Shown here: positions 50,708 through 63,175 of the stretch, piece by piece
Layout of the letters: each line of letters starts with the position of its first letter
Numbering within the stretch: the first letter of the stretch is position 1
NCBI RefSeq assembly: GCF_900496995.4
Contig: NC_044023.1
Span: 21,460,453 to 21,524,452 of the forward strand
DNA: 64,000 bases
DNA from: Aquila chrysaetos chrysaetos
Lineage: Eukaryota; Chordata; Aves; Accipitriformes; Accipitridae
Direction of reading: 5' to 3'
Notes under the pieces: model-generated
Told to the model about the DNA's origin: nothing
Seen by the model: the letters and a program-made list of their open reading frames with translations, nothing else
The model's database searches: none
Program-made: the position numbers and the translations under genes

Positions 50708-50754
<47 letters not shown>
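50641..50754 (+). repeat. compound (TG)n(TA)n microsatellite with 24-bp periodic lead-in
   Basis: CGTATGAACTTATGT occurs at 50661-50675 and 50685-50699. About eight TG units follow (50708-50724), then fifteen TA units (50725-50754). Alternating purine/pyrimidine tracts of this kind can adopt Z-DNA or cruciform structure and are length-polymorphic. Confidence 0.92.
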
Positions 50755-50756
<2 letters not shown>

Positions 50757-51740
50757 TTGAGACTGAAAATACAGCTTGGATCAAAACCAGTACATTTTAA
50801 AAGAGAACAGAAGCTTTTAGCAAATGGTTAAAGACATTAGGTTGTCAGTGAAAAAGAAAATAGGCCCCTACTGGTATGTTAAAAAGCAAATAAAACATCA
50901 GTATGTACATTACCATTGTGATCTGTTTTCTGATACATCATGTATTAAAAAAGAGGGAGGAAGCAGAACAACTTGTAGTGCTGGAGATGACACTGAAACT
51001 TTAAAAGACTGAGAGTGCACTGCAACAAACTGAACCAAGTGGAAAGCAAATACGCAGAAAGCACAGCTCCCTTTGGAGCAGAAACGCATTATGGTGAGAG
51101 GCTGTTTGACCATTCTATTTGTTGAGAAAGTTATAAAGATCAAGATCATTAGACTGAGTAAGGAGTCAAGATTCAACAAGAAAAGGAACAGTAACATGAA
51201 AAAATAGAGATGGAGCTTTTTATTTGAACTGACAAATTACATTTATTATTCAAACACTGTAACCATCAACTGGCTTAACACCAGAAGGAGCCTTGAAAGA
51301 TGAGATATAAAAAGAACTTAAACACAAGGCGGGAGAGAACAATATGATCAGCATAAGAGCAACGAAAAACAGCCCAGAAAGTTGTATTCTGAAAAACTTC
51401 TGTGGCCTATAGAGAGGACACAAACTGGGCTGAATGTTGCAACTTCAGTGTAAGCAGCGGCTGGACTGCAAGGCATGCAACAGAAGCATTTCACTGATAG
51501 AAAATGCCAAAGGGAAGAAGCTGCAGGGAGTATGTGCATTTTGTTAGCAGCACAAATTCACTTGTGTCACAAAGCAAAGAGAGAGACACGTAAAATGAAG
51601 TGCCTCTACGATGAACATGCTGCCTGCGCCGTGGGACCAACAGCAGTAACATCCTCAACAAAGAAATAAAGAAGCTGCATAATTTAGCTGCATATAAATG
51701 CATACTCAGAAAAACGTCCTTTCATCCTTACTTTGAGTTT
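50755..51740. other. spacer between microsatellites
   Basis: A-rich plus strand. Frames at 50824-51012 (+) and 50910-51197 (-) overlap and are unrecognised. Nothing else visible. Confidence 0.5.
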
Positions 51741-51792
51741 TGAGTGTATGCACATACGTACACACACACACACGTGTAGGCATATATATGCA
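51741..51792 (+). repeat. (CA)n microsatellite with flanking alternating sequence
   Basis: CACATACGTACACACACACA continues to CACGTGTAGG and CATATATATGC. It is roughly the inverse complement of the TG tract about 1.05 kb upstream. Confidence 0.9.
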
Positions 51793-54700
51793 TTTTTTCT
51801 AATGGCAGAAGTTTGCCTGTGTCCTCTGATAGTGTGGAATGCCAAAATAATTCAGTATCATGTTGGAATATATCAGCTGTAAAAAGCAATGCATCTGGGG
51901 ATGTGATAACGTAAACAATCTTAAGCAAAATTTTATTTCTACAAAGAATCTTTCTGTTTAAGCTGCTTTTCCTTATCCTTCAAGGATACGGTGTGTATTC
52001 ATCAGAAGGTAACGTATATCAATTCTAAGCCACATTTATGAACTTCATTCAAGAGCCAGGACTCCTCTGAGTTATTAAACCGTTAAAGGCCTCTGTCACT
52101 TTTCATATCAAGGTTAATAATCAAATTATTAAAACAGTTAAAGTTAGAACTGCAGCAGTAAAAATGCAACATTGTCACCCATTTTATGAGATTCAAGAAC
52201 AATCCTAGATGGTTTTTGATGTGAAAACCATGTTGAACTGGTTGCAGTTAAAAGGTAGCTGCTGGAAAAGGAACTTAAAACACTGGTCATAATGCTATCA
52301 AAAGGAAGTTGTTTGATTGTTCTTTCCAGTAAGGAAATTTATCTTGCATTTCATTTAAATATATTAACAATCCTCCGTCACTTTAATTTACCTGAGTTTC
52401 TTTAGACTAGGAGTCTGAATGTGCTTCCAACATCAGAAGTGCCTAATCAAGAACAACGATGCATTTGCACCGTACGATTAACAGCTGCTTTGGTCCTGAC
52501 AAATTCTGAAGCCAGGCAGTACAAAGTCTCTCAGCAAAACACACCGTACACACGATTACGTTTTGACTTACAGGCTTGCCAGCACGAAGGGAGAGTGCTA
52601 GCAGAATAGTCCCTGTAAAGGACCATGCCTGGAGAAGATGTTAACTCCTGCGTTGGACCCAACCTGCTGTGAAATCCTCGGTGTGGTGGGCCGCTTCACG
52701 TGCCAGGGAAGAAGCTTCCAGGATGGAGTGCCCCAACGTCATGGGAAGGTGCGAAGAGAGAAATCGGACTTCTCTCTGACTTCTGTGGAGCTGCAGCTTC
52801 AGGGTTTGGGGTTTTGTTCAGATACTCACGGCCTCAAGTACACCTGAGAGCTATGACTTACCAAATCTGGTTTCTGGGAGCAGTCTAGAAAAGGATCCCT
52901 CGTTTTGGGCCAATCTGCACCGGGCATCTTCTGTCTCCCTTCATGTTTTGTGGAGAGCGACCAGTTAGATATTTGTAACTCAGTCAAGTAATGCTAATGC
53001 AGTAACGATCACTACCGCTTCAATCTTGGTAAAATTCTGGATTTGGGCATCCTCAGTTCCCTTATTGAATCTAACAGAATTATTCATGTGCTTATATGTA
53101 TGTTTGAGCATTTTACTGTTTAGAAATTTACTTCTGAAAAGCTAACCAACAGCTAGAGTTAATGTTACGTGAAAAATTTTTATCTAATTCACATTTTCAG
53201 TAACTTTTAACCTTCTGAATTTCTGCAGTTGCATTTGAATCATCCAGACACGGCTTCTTTAAGTGTAAGCTATTCTGGGGAAACTTGACTAAAAAATGTG
53301 GATCCTTCTACAATTATATGTAAATATATATATATTTGCAAGTTATTTTTAATAGGCAGTAGAAAGTAAAAATTTGCTGTAGAAACATTTGCTATGGAAA
53401 CATTTTCCTGCAGGAGAAATGTGTTGAAATTCATTCAAGAAATCTTGCTGACAACTTAACTGAATTCTATTGCTGTTTCTATTTTGGGACAGTGTGAAGG
53501 ATTTATCTGGTTTGTGAGAAGCTAAAAAATGGCGTTGTACATTGTATGATGATACAATGAATTTAGCCTTTGTGTTACCTTTCCAACTTGTGCACTATAG
53601 CAGTCTTTCAGTTTTATGATTGGATGCTGTGTATCAAACATCACCGTACAACACTGCAGACTTCTTACACCTTTAGTTAGCTCTGTGTTGCTCTTAAACA
53701 TTGCTATGACATCCAGATGCTGAGTTCTATTGTGATTCAAAAATCCACAAACATGTAGGAAATGATAGGACCTCTAGCCAAGTGACCAAAAGAACAATGG
53801 TGTTTGAGACAGTGGCCTTCTCATTTAGGTCACAGGAGTAAATCATATGAAAACCATTTATCTAAAACATATGTAGCTGAACAAAAAGCAGAGCAAAATT
53901 CTTCCAATAGTTGTGTATCCAATCACCCGAGTTGTGTTTAGAAGTGAAAAAAAATCATGTCCTTGAAAGAAAACCAGGCTTTAGTGCACACCAAAATAAA
54001 ATTATAATTAATGTAACCAGTATCTCTAATGTGCCTTAGCAATACATGCTCATTCATCAATAAACTGCATCACTGGTAGTGTGCTTCTATACAAGAAAAA
54101 TAATCTCCCTTAAGGAAGGTTCAGAAAACAGGAAAGAAATAGTAAAGACAAAACCCATTGCTTAAAATCTAACTTCTAACTTCGATTTGAAGTAGATAAT
54201 GTGAAGTAGACATGGCAGTATTTGTGTGATAATTTGCTAGAAACAACCTACTTGAATTAACTTCTCATTCTATTAGCTTGCTATTGTTGAAGATAGCAAT
54301 ATAACGATGTAAAAGTTACTCCCTCGATGTATATTGTTTCTTTATAGTAAAATGCCATGATTTATTATTTTTATTTCCCACCGCCTGTTTTTTTTCTCTG
54401 GAGGAATAGCTGATTAGTCTCACTTCAGGCAGTTTCAACCGGAAAGAGAGAAACAGCTAAAACAAGCTAGGAAAAAACACTACAGGAGCTATTTTGCTCT
54501 CTCCGTAATTTGAAAGAGCTCTTCAGCCACTGTGCTGGTAAATTCCACTGGGTTCTGCTGGAAGAAAGAGAATGCTGCAGGCGAGGCGCTGAGGAATTAA
54601 CTTGGGTTTTTTTCAGCTGCGTCTCTCTCCTTTTTGGAAAATATTTTTAGATGAAATCCTTGTTGTAGCCTAAAATAAATCTCATACTTGAGATATATAA

Positions 54701-57080
54701 CAGCAAATCTTATTTACTCTGCGTGGTAGCGAGAAGTCTGTTTCTCAGGCACCATGAGAAAATGGGATTCCACTTGTATGGTAAGATGAGAACTGAAGGT
54801 GATGCTATTGGAGCAAGGGTGTCTTCTTACTGTCTGACACGCTGGTTAGTGTCCATGCTGGCAAGCACGGCTCAGGAAGAGGGGATCCTGGGGCAAACTG
54901 GTCCTGAAGCCCTGCTGATCACACTACACACGTTTCATGGCCATGCACCGAAGGCTCCACCTTCCCCCTGGCTGGACCACGTAGGCACATTCCTGGAGCA
55001 CGTCTTCCAGAAGAGACTCAGTGTGGGTACTTTGAGATGACAACCAAAGTGCAGCAAGGGGAGACAACCAGGAGGTGTGTTTCAAAAGGACACTCCTGCC
55101 TGGGCTGAACAAAACCACTAGTGCAGATGCAATTGTTTCAGTTAGGAGGTGCAGAATAACAACGTGGGAAACGATTCAGCTGTTCAGATGCGATGAGGAT
55201 ATGCGGCACTGGCAGCAGAAACAGGTCTGCTGAGAATTTCTTTACTTTCAAGTGAAGCGATAGTTTCGTATGACCAAAAAATAAAAAAAAAAAAATTGTG
55301 AAACCTGCAAGAAAAACGTTGCATAGCTTTGCAAGTTCCCCAGGCGAGACTGGGGGGGAATCGGCTGGTTCTCCACGTGATGGGCCTGGGCGAGGTGGCA
55401 GGGGCTGCGGGGCCAGTTTGGGAGGAGCTCAGGGTCCCCAACCCGCGCCTGCAGCAGCCTTGAACTGACTGCCACAAAGAAGAGTTAGAGACGCGTATGC
55501 CACGACTTTTAGTAGCATCCGAGCACCTAACTGCTCCTCCGTAATACGCGCTGACACCCTGTTGTTACAACCTTGCTTTTGTGTGAGGCTGTGGAAGAGA
55601 AAATGATCTAAGTTATTTCAATTTCTTCAACAAAGCCCACTCAGGGAAGCAAATGATAGCTAAACAGAACAAAACCAACTCTCCTTCCCAAAACCTCAAA
55701 ATAAGGCAACTGTAGGGATAAAATCTTCATGTTATCTATTATAATTCACAATAATTACATTTATTATTGGCTTATTTTAATCATCTTTAGACACACTAGA
55801 ATAATATTTTCCTTTCAAATTCAACAGAACATAGAGTTTTAGATTACTTATATTTATGAAAGGAATTATATGATGTGATGTGCCAGCGGGAGACAGGATA
55901 TGCCAACCCAGGAGATCTTTTCCCACTTCTATTTCTTTTTCAGTGTTCCTGTGTTCCTACTTAGGAGGCTGGTATAATAAAAGTGGTACTCATAATATGC
56001 AATATATTTTTCCAGATTACTTTAATAGTGCCAGAAAGATAACCAATGAATAATCATAATAAAATATATGTAAAGGGATCACAAATCTCACTGATGCAGA
56101 ACAGGAAGAATTTATTTTCAAAGTGTTGCTAATGACTTTCTGCCTGCCCCTTTGAAAATTGCTTTGAGCTTAGCACTATCCCTTGGAAATCCAATTCATA
56201 AATTCGCAAGCAGCATGAAATTCCAGTAGGAAATAAAACACTTTTATTCAAATGTATTACAGCATGTTAATGCTGTTTCTTAGAACATAAACCGCAGTAA
56301 ACACTGCACTGAAATACAAACAAGGAGTGACCTTACTGTATGGTTTTGAAAAGTTTCTGGGTTAAAAGCCAAAACTCAGCACACAGACAACTCACAGATT
56401 ACGAAAAAATGGATCCAGATGATATTCTGTGGCTAATGCAATCAAAGCGAAAGCGGTGCTCCTGTGAGCACAGTATCCCTTCCCTGCGTCGAGGAACCGA
56501 TACAGGGAGCTGCTGCTTTGGAGAGCTGCAGGGACAGGCGCGATGCTTCCCAACCCACTGCCAAAAAAAGCAATATGCAGAGAGCAGGTGCTGCAGACTG
56601 GTGCTTTGGCAACAGTGCTGTGTCATTCAGCAGCTGCTGATAAGTGATAATTTTTCATGGGAGCTATCTCAGAAGCATTTCTCCAAGTGGCTGGTTCTCG
56701 TGACTGCCTCTGCTCTCATTTTACTCTGAGTGCTCCTCTTAAGCACACTCAACTGATCTGCTCTGCCTAGAGGGTGATAGAAAGTTGCTGAATTTCTAAA
56801 TATTGCCTCTAAACACATAGTGGTTTGTAACAGGACTCTGGAAATAACTGGTAGTCTCCTTGTATCATATTCCTCCATAGCTCTGCTGAATACTTTTTGC
56901 TCAGCGCAGATGGAAAAGGCTTCTCATAGTACCCAGCATTGCCAGGGCATATTTGCCTGCCTCATGTCATCCTCTTTTCCTCCTTTCTTTCTTTAAGGGA
57001 AACCAACCAATACCTTTAGACAATCATAGGAGGAAGCGATAGAGGTATCTGAGACAGAAGAAAACAGAGAACTCAGAACT
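51793..57080. other. spacer, no gene recognised
   Basis: AT-rich DNA. It includes a palindromic AAATATATATATATTT tract near 53321, a GC-richer patch at 55340-55460 and a 129-codon plus-strand frame at 56340-56729. That frame begins with an ATG lacking context, has an internal MDPDDILWLMQSKRKR stretch and resembles nothing known to me. No splice-bounded coding exon was found. Confidence 0.5.
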
Positions 57081-57272
57081 TCCTTAGTAACTGATGGGTG
57101 TGATGGGTCCTGAGGGTGCCCAGGGCCTGGGACCTCCTGTCCTGCATCCCAAGAGGTGTGTGACCGCTCAGGGACTCCGCCAGCACTCGTGTGAAACCAC
57201 TGGTGACACCGCAACAGAGTGAAATGGTGCCTCTTTGGGAAAAAAAAAAAAAAAAAAAAAAAAAAATCCTTA
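57081..57272 (+). mobile_element. possible short poly(A)-tailed retroposon
   Basis: About 155 bases of GC-rich sequence (57087-57239) end abruptly in 27 A (57240-57266). Both sides carry TCCTTA (57081-57086 and 57267-57272), which could be a short target-site duplication. Flanking DNA is AT-rich. No RNA polymerase III boxes, AATAAA or known SINE or mRNA sequence is evident, so the source is unknown. A six-base match could occur by chance. Confidence 0.35.
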
Positions 57273-60200
57273 ATTGCAAATCAGAGTCATTACCTCTGAA
57301 AAAAGAAAAGATTAATTAACTGCAGCTCCTGTAGGTCCTGGGGAATGGGATGTTGTCAAGCCCAGTCCAGTTCTTGAGACAAGAAGTGAAAGATCAGCCA
57401 CCTGGAACGGGACCACCAGGGAAGTTCTCCAGAACAGCGGACGTGGATTTCGTGGGAAACCTCATATCCCTCTCATCAGCAGTTCTCTCAAAATATTACA
57501 CAGAAAATGAAAGTGACCTCTGCTGAACGCCAAGACTTATGCAAAATTTTTCCATAACCAAGGCATTCACCCCTACATAGCTCACTTTAATTATAATTTA
57601 ATGTTTTTTAATAATTGTGTTAAGTGCCTATAAAAGAAGAAAGGGCAACTTCATTGACTAGGATGACTGAATTACTGGAAAGACAGAAAGACTAAAAGAA
57701 AGGTGGAAATATCAAGAATTGGCTGATTTGGGATCAATGCTCGAAAATCTATATTTATCCATAAATGCTGTCTTGGTATCTCTATAGCTGTATGATGTAT
57801 CTCTATTATCAGTGTGCTGATTTATAAGAGAGGTTGTTAAAGCTGCCTATGTTTCTAAACAAACATTTTCATAGGTGAAAAATGTCTTGCTGAGTTATAA
57901 CCTTCCCTCTTACAATTTAAGGATCTATAGTTTTATAGGGTAAACGGGGAATTTAAATTTGTGTCAGGGAGCACACCTGTCTCCTGGGCTGAGGTCTCGA
58001 GCGCTCGCTAGGTGCAAGGCGTCAGCAGCGACTCTGAGACCATCCTTCCTTTCAGTCCCTGCTCTGCTACCGAGGCCAAGAGGCTACAGCCCGTCCCTGT
58101 ACTTCTCTTCCCTCTGGGATAACCTGCAGCCAAAGAGCCTCTTTAAAATACTATTTGTTTTAACAAAAGCATTGTAAAGAGAATCTGTTTCAAAAAACAA
58201 TACAGAGCTAAATCTCCCTTCAGACACCACTCCTGGGATTTGGGAAAGGTCAGCTCCTTCAGGCTTTTCCACAAGCCTCAACCAGCCCCAGCCCTGGACT
58301 TCTTAACCCTTTCCTTTTGCACTCCAAGATCCCTGACGGGGTGAAAAATGATGGTCACTCGAGACAAAAGCAGCAAAATCTTCAACATAAGTGCATGAGC
58401 CCTTGCCTGCCAAGAAAGAACCTAGACTTTCCTATTCCAGTTTGATGGCAATAGACTGATTTTTGTATTTTCCACTTTACTCTTTCTTAAAACTCTAGGA
58501 ATTCAGTGATCATGATGAATAACAAACACTCTGCTGCATTATGACTAATGGCCTCTCTTAATAACTATGTTGTACTTTGGTATTCTTGCACTGTAGCCTC
58601 TAAAGAATTTAGTGCGTTATTAAATATGAATTCCAGTTCTGTCATTTCAGGCTTAATGCAGCTGAAGCTGTCTTCATATTTGAAAATCAGGTCCTAAGAT
58701 AATCACATGGATATCTCATTGCTTAAAAGTAGACATCTAAATTCACCTTAAACATCCAAATAAAGTCAGATGAGTTCTCAAAAATGCTAAGAATCTGCAA
58801 ATGTTCATAGACATCAGTGAGATCCAACAACAGCCAGCATCTTTAGAAATAAAGAACTCTTTTTTATACCAAAATGTACAGACTTACTTGCTAAATGTCA
58901 GGTACTCGCACTTGAATATCTTTTCAAGTAACACTGTATTTCATATCCAGAAATGTTTTCATTTCCTGGAATAGCTGTGTTTATTACCTTAATAAACTGA
59001 ATTAGGAAATATGGTTATTGGTTTCCTAACTAGGCTGAATTAAGTTTCATTAAAAAATAAAATCTAGGATTCCAGTTTATACTTGACATAAAGGCACTTA
59101 AAATGTTAAAACCACCATATTCCTTTTCCTTTTTCTTTTAATATGTAGATAAAGAAAATCATTCCTGTGTTAAACCTAGAGCTATTCTCAACATTTCAAA
59201 TGGACTAAAATATCATAAACAAAACTTTTAATTAAAATATCTAGTATATAATATTTCTATACTTTTTATGTGTGTGATTTTTTTCTGTTTCCTGTAGATC
59301 ACAGAATAAAAACTGTAAAATGTATTTATTAAACTAGCAGGGTGATGCTCCAAAGCTATTACCTTGCCTCTCCTGTAGGAAGGGAAGTTACTCAGCCCAG
59401 CTCCTGCAGGCTGCAGAAGGTCCTGCTGTTGGTGGCCACAATCCCTTCTCTGGAGGTAGGTAACGTGGACGTGGGCTGCAGCACCACAGCAAAGTAAAAC
59501 CCACCAAGAAATAATACGTCATTCCTAGATAAAATTAGCTTGTCTTTCACACAACCAATTTAATGGCCATGTTAGAGGCATGTCTCAGTTATGAAAGGAA
59601 ACACCAGGTAGTAGCATTTTGGGGGCTTATTACTTTCAGATCTAACACTGAGACAGTTTGGTCATGACTTTTTCAAAGCAGATGTCAAGTTAGTCGTACA
59701 TCCAGAGATAACGCTCCTGGGGCTCCTGCTGAGGCATTATGGTACCTCACCGTCTGGCTAGTGTCTAATGGGCACCAGCTGACACCTTTCTGAAAGCTCT
59801 GCCACAGCTTGATTTAGTGTGCCGCGAGTGAACGAGGGTACCTGGGAGCAACGCAAACGGGTACAACGTTCACGTTGGCTGCTTCAAAGCAGTCTCCCTG
59901 CTGGGAAAGAGGGCCAAAAGACAAGTGAGACAAACGTGCAAGCTTGTTTGGTTCTCCTGTGCACTTGACTTTACTATAAGGCTGCAGCCTGTGGTCTCCC
60001 CATGCCCACGTCCCTGGAGGGACTGTTTGGGAAACCCACCCAAGAGTGCACTGATGTCCATCTTGCCAGGACTCGAGCCTGAGGCACGGATGGCCCAAAC
60101 GCATCTGTTCCTGCTGACAACAGGCCAGGCAAAAGCTGCAGGATCGAGTGCGGTACCAGGTCTTGTGCAGGAATAAACCAGCTTGACACAAGTCCAACAG

Positions 60201-61238
60201 CGCACCGCCCTTCACTAGGATCCTCTCGCCTTACCTGTAGGTCTTCAGTACAGCAAAGGCAATGTAGTAACGTTTTTTTTTGTTGGAAATCTCACAATAG
60301 GAGAGAGTTGCACCATTAACTAGAGTCCCCTTATGATGGGACTTTTTTCAAACTGAACTTGGAAAGGCAACAGCAATAGTTACTGCTATGCGAAGCATCT
60401 GTCAGCACTTTGCTTGCCACATCCCTCGCAGACCAACTCCAGCTGCATTTATTAATGAAGAATCACTGAAGCACAAGCTAATTCTTTTATCTACACTTTT
60501 GTCACAGCAAATTGGTGTTTAATTGTCTGAATGAAAAAAATCCTGGGTGGACACTGTAGCAAAGATAAACCCATCGATTCTCATCACAGAAACAGTTAAA
60601 AGCCCTGTTTATTTCCACACAGGAGCCTGTTCAGTATATTTATAAAAGCCACAGAGCTGCTTTGGATAGTGGGTGGGTTACTGTGTACTAATTTCCACTT
60701 GCAAATTTTTCAAGCAATAGATTATCTCCAACAAAAATGATTGTGGACCTAAGCTGAAAAGGTTCCCTAACCCAAAAAGGTTCAGTTACCTCTAAATATA
60801 ATGGCAGGTTCAGTACATGTTCTTCTTACACCATGAAAATTACTGTATGTGTGTTAGAAGGAAGTTCTGCAAACTTTTTTCCAGATTCATAATTAAATCA
60901 CTGCACTTTCCACTTACTTAATTTAAATGCTGCAGGGCTATAGGATGGGAAAAGAGAGAAAGCATTAAAAATAGTTTCTGTGACAGTAGTTAATAAAAGG
61001 AGAAATATTCAAAAAGCTTTATGAGAGGTTTAATAAGTAACTAAATGACCAAAACCAAACAAAGTACTTGCCACTGGGAAGTCAAACTGTGCCAAAGCCC
61101 TATTTGCAAATGTTGAAGGCTTAATGACACAACTGTTTAATTCTTTGTCTGCTCTCAGACTTTTCTCTTTTAAACTCTATTGAAGTGTACAGACAATGCA
61201 GCTTAAGATAAAGCTGCCTTCATGCAAGCCAGGCAAGT

Positions 61239-61280
61239 CAAGCCACTGAAATCAGTGAAAGGATTTCTGGCATAATGCAG
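61239..61280 (+). repeat. fragment of ancient interspersed repeat
   Basis: CCACTGAAATCAGTGAAAGG followed by ATTTCTGGCATAATGCAG resembles the 'CACTGAAATCAATGG..GATTCTGGC' form of the same scattered family. Weakest member listed. Confidence 0.3.
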
Positions 61281-62217
61281 TTTCAGACATTAGGATGTAA
61301 AAATTGTATCTTTTATTTTGTAACAAATCTTACGACCTTCATGGACCCCAATCCAGCCCAAAGCACATTCTTTCCTCTGATAGTTTATCAATAGTTAAAA
61401 AGATAATTAATATATCTGAAGCTATTAGTCTGTCAGAAAAGTGTAGGTTCAAGAACGACAGTGTCTTAGAAAGTAAGAGTATGTGCAGATTTTCCCGAGT
61501 CTTTGAGTCTCTCAAAGAAAAGTAGCACTTGCATAGGCAGCAGCTCAATTCATGTTCACAGGTCACGTATAGCATAAGCAGAAATGCAGTAGAGTAAATC
61601 CCAAAGAAATAAGAAGGCATTCAAGAACAAAATGCTTTTTTGAGGTTTGGTCCATGTGGGACCATCATACGTTCATCGTGCACTTGGATGAGGGGTTGAG
61701 TGTTTCCTCCTCCTGCAAGGAGAGGAGGACAAACCTGTGCACTGCTCCTTGCCTGGTATTAGAGGCAGGCATTTTTGCCTTTTGGCTGTTGTTTTTTTCA
61801 GGCTTCATTCTTGAAAGGATAATAATTGAAGGGATGAATAATGCTGAGAGGAGCAGCAGTGAAGATTGTCAAATTACAATCTCAGGTTTTGGTTTCACAT
61901 CTGTTCTTTATGGAAGTAACAAGAGAACAGAGCAGGACATTCAACTCCACCGGGCAAGAATGGAACAGTAAAATATGAATTAAAACTAAAATAAACCAAA
62001 ACTGCACTGTTGCCTAGAGCCTCAAACCACTATTTGTCTTCATGGAGAAAACAATTCAATGGAGCATGCAATAGTGTCCATTGTTGCTCTCTTTTTAGAA
62101 CAACTCAAGCTCTGTTAGGAACAATTCAAGATATAATCTCCCCATATATTCACTGACCCACTGGCCCAATGCAGACATTCTCATACAGAAGTTATATCCT
62201 CACCTAATTTATTCCCA

Positions 62218-62246
62218 AATCCTGCTAAAATCAATGGGAATTTGGC
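62218..62246 (+). repeat. fragment of ancient interspersed repeat
   Basis: AATCCTGCTAAAATCAATGG then GAATTTGGC, a close match to the family's 'AATCCTGCTGAAGTCAATGGGAATTTGGC' form recalled from archosaur DNA. Confidence 0.45.
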
Positions 62247-62814
62247 ATAAGACGATATTACAACATATCACACCATAATCATCATGTTACAGCCTGTCAG
62301 ACTAACATGACAATAAATGGCTGAGTAGAAAGAAACAGCAGTTTAAACTGATATCAATATATAACACTTAGCACCACAAAACAGTTTTACTAACTCCCAC
62401 AATGGTAATTGATTAACAGTAACATGTTAAAAAACACGTAAACAGATGCATTAGCTAATTAGAAAAGAATCACTTTCTTGTCTAGTTGCATGAAGAGCAC
62501 AGGAATGATTTCCCAGCTTGTTGAGTTAGTAAATGAAAAAATAAAAAAATCAAGCTGCATGTGGCAGAAGCCAGTTAGTAGAGACAGACCTGTGCCGCAG
62601 AGGTAGAGATTTCCCTGCCAGTATAAAGGTACGGCCAAAGCCCAGACAAAGGGAGGGAAAACCCGGAGGTTTTTTGCATACAGTAGCTTAAGAGACATGT
62701 ACATGAACATCAGAAGAGATTTTTTTTCTAATATTTGTCCCCAGCACTGTGTGCCTCTCAGCCTTTCGGGCATCAGGTCTTCGCTGAGCTTGATGCTTTA
62801 TGCCTGAATTCACA

Positions 62815-63060
62815 GGAAGGACAGTCGGACAAACAGCCGGGTAAGCGGAGGTGCCCGTGCTGCCCACCCAGGTCCAGGCTGTCGGTCTCTCTCTACAAGG
62901 GCGATGGCAAAGCCCGGCTGGAGTTTGGAGGGGAGCAATGAAGGGGCTGCACGGCTGGGGAGCTCCTCCCCGGCGCAGAGCGGTACGGCACGTACCCCCG
63001 TCAGGGGTGAGCGATGCCTACTGGTGGTATCGGGCCATGAAGCCAACATGCCGGTAATTA
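62815..63060. promoter_or_regulatory. candidate CpG island
   Basis: Hand count gives about 64% G+C and 17 CpG in 62821-63060, an observed/expected of roughly 0.7, with weaker CpG enrichment continuing to about 63175. This fits the standard CpG-island definition in an otherwise depleted region. CpG islands usually mark promoters, but no TATA box, gene start or recognisable product is visible. The 179-codon minus-strand frame across it (62810-63349) has no family resemblance and is best explained by local composition. Confidence 0.5.
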
Positions 63061-63175
63061 ATTGAGAAATAACCGAGTGAGGAGAGGTCATGAAAACGAG
63101 AACAAGTAGCTTCTGTTTGCTCCGACGCAAAGATGAGCTAATGGCGGAGCAGTGCCGGGGGGATGAAGTACTCGG

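Larger units (their letters stand above)
57273..62814. other. spacer, no gene recognised
   Basis: AT-rich DNA. Overlapping frames of 70-133 codons on both strands at 59.8-60.2 kb and a 105-codon plus frame at 61654 are unrecognised. Old-repeat cores lie at 61239-61280 and 62218-62246. Confidence 0.5.

Noticed and set aside
50587-50784. Minus-strand frame rich in YI and HT repeats
   Set aside because: It is simply the translation of the TG/TA microsatellite.
56340-56729. 129-codon plus-strand frame
   Set aside because: No splice sites, signal peptide or known motif. An overlapping minus-strand frame of 75 codons shows that openness is compositional.
59814-60215. Three overlapping minus-strand frames of 71-133 codons plus one plus-strand frame
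   Set aside because: Four frames open at once indicates GC-rich stop-poor sequence rather than coding selection.
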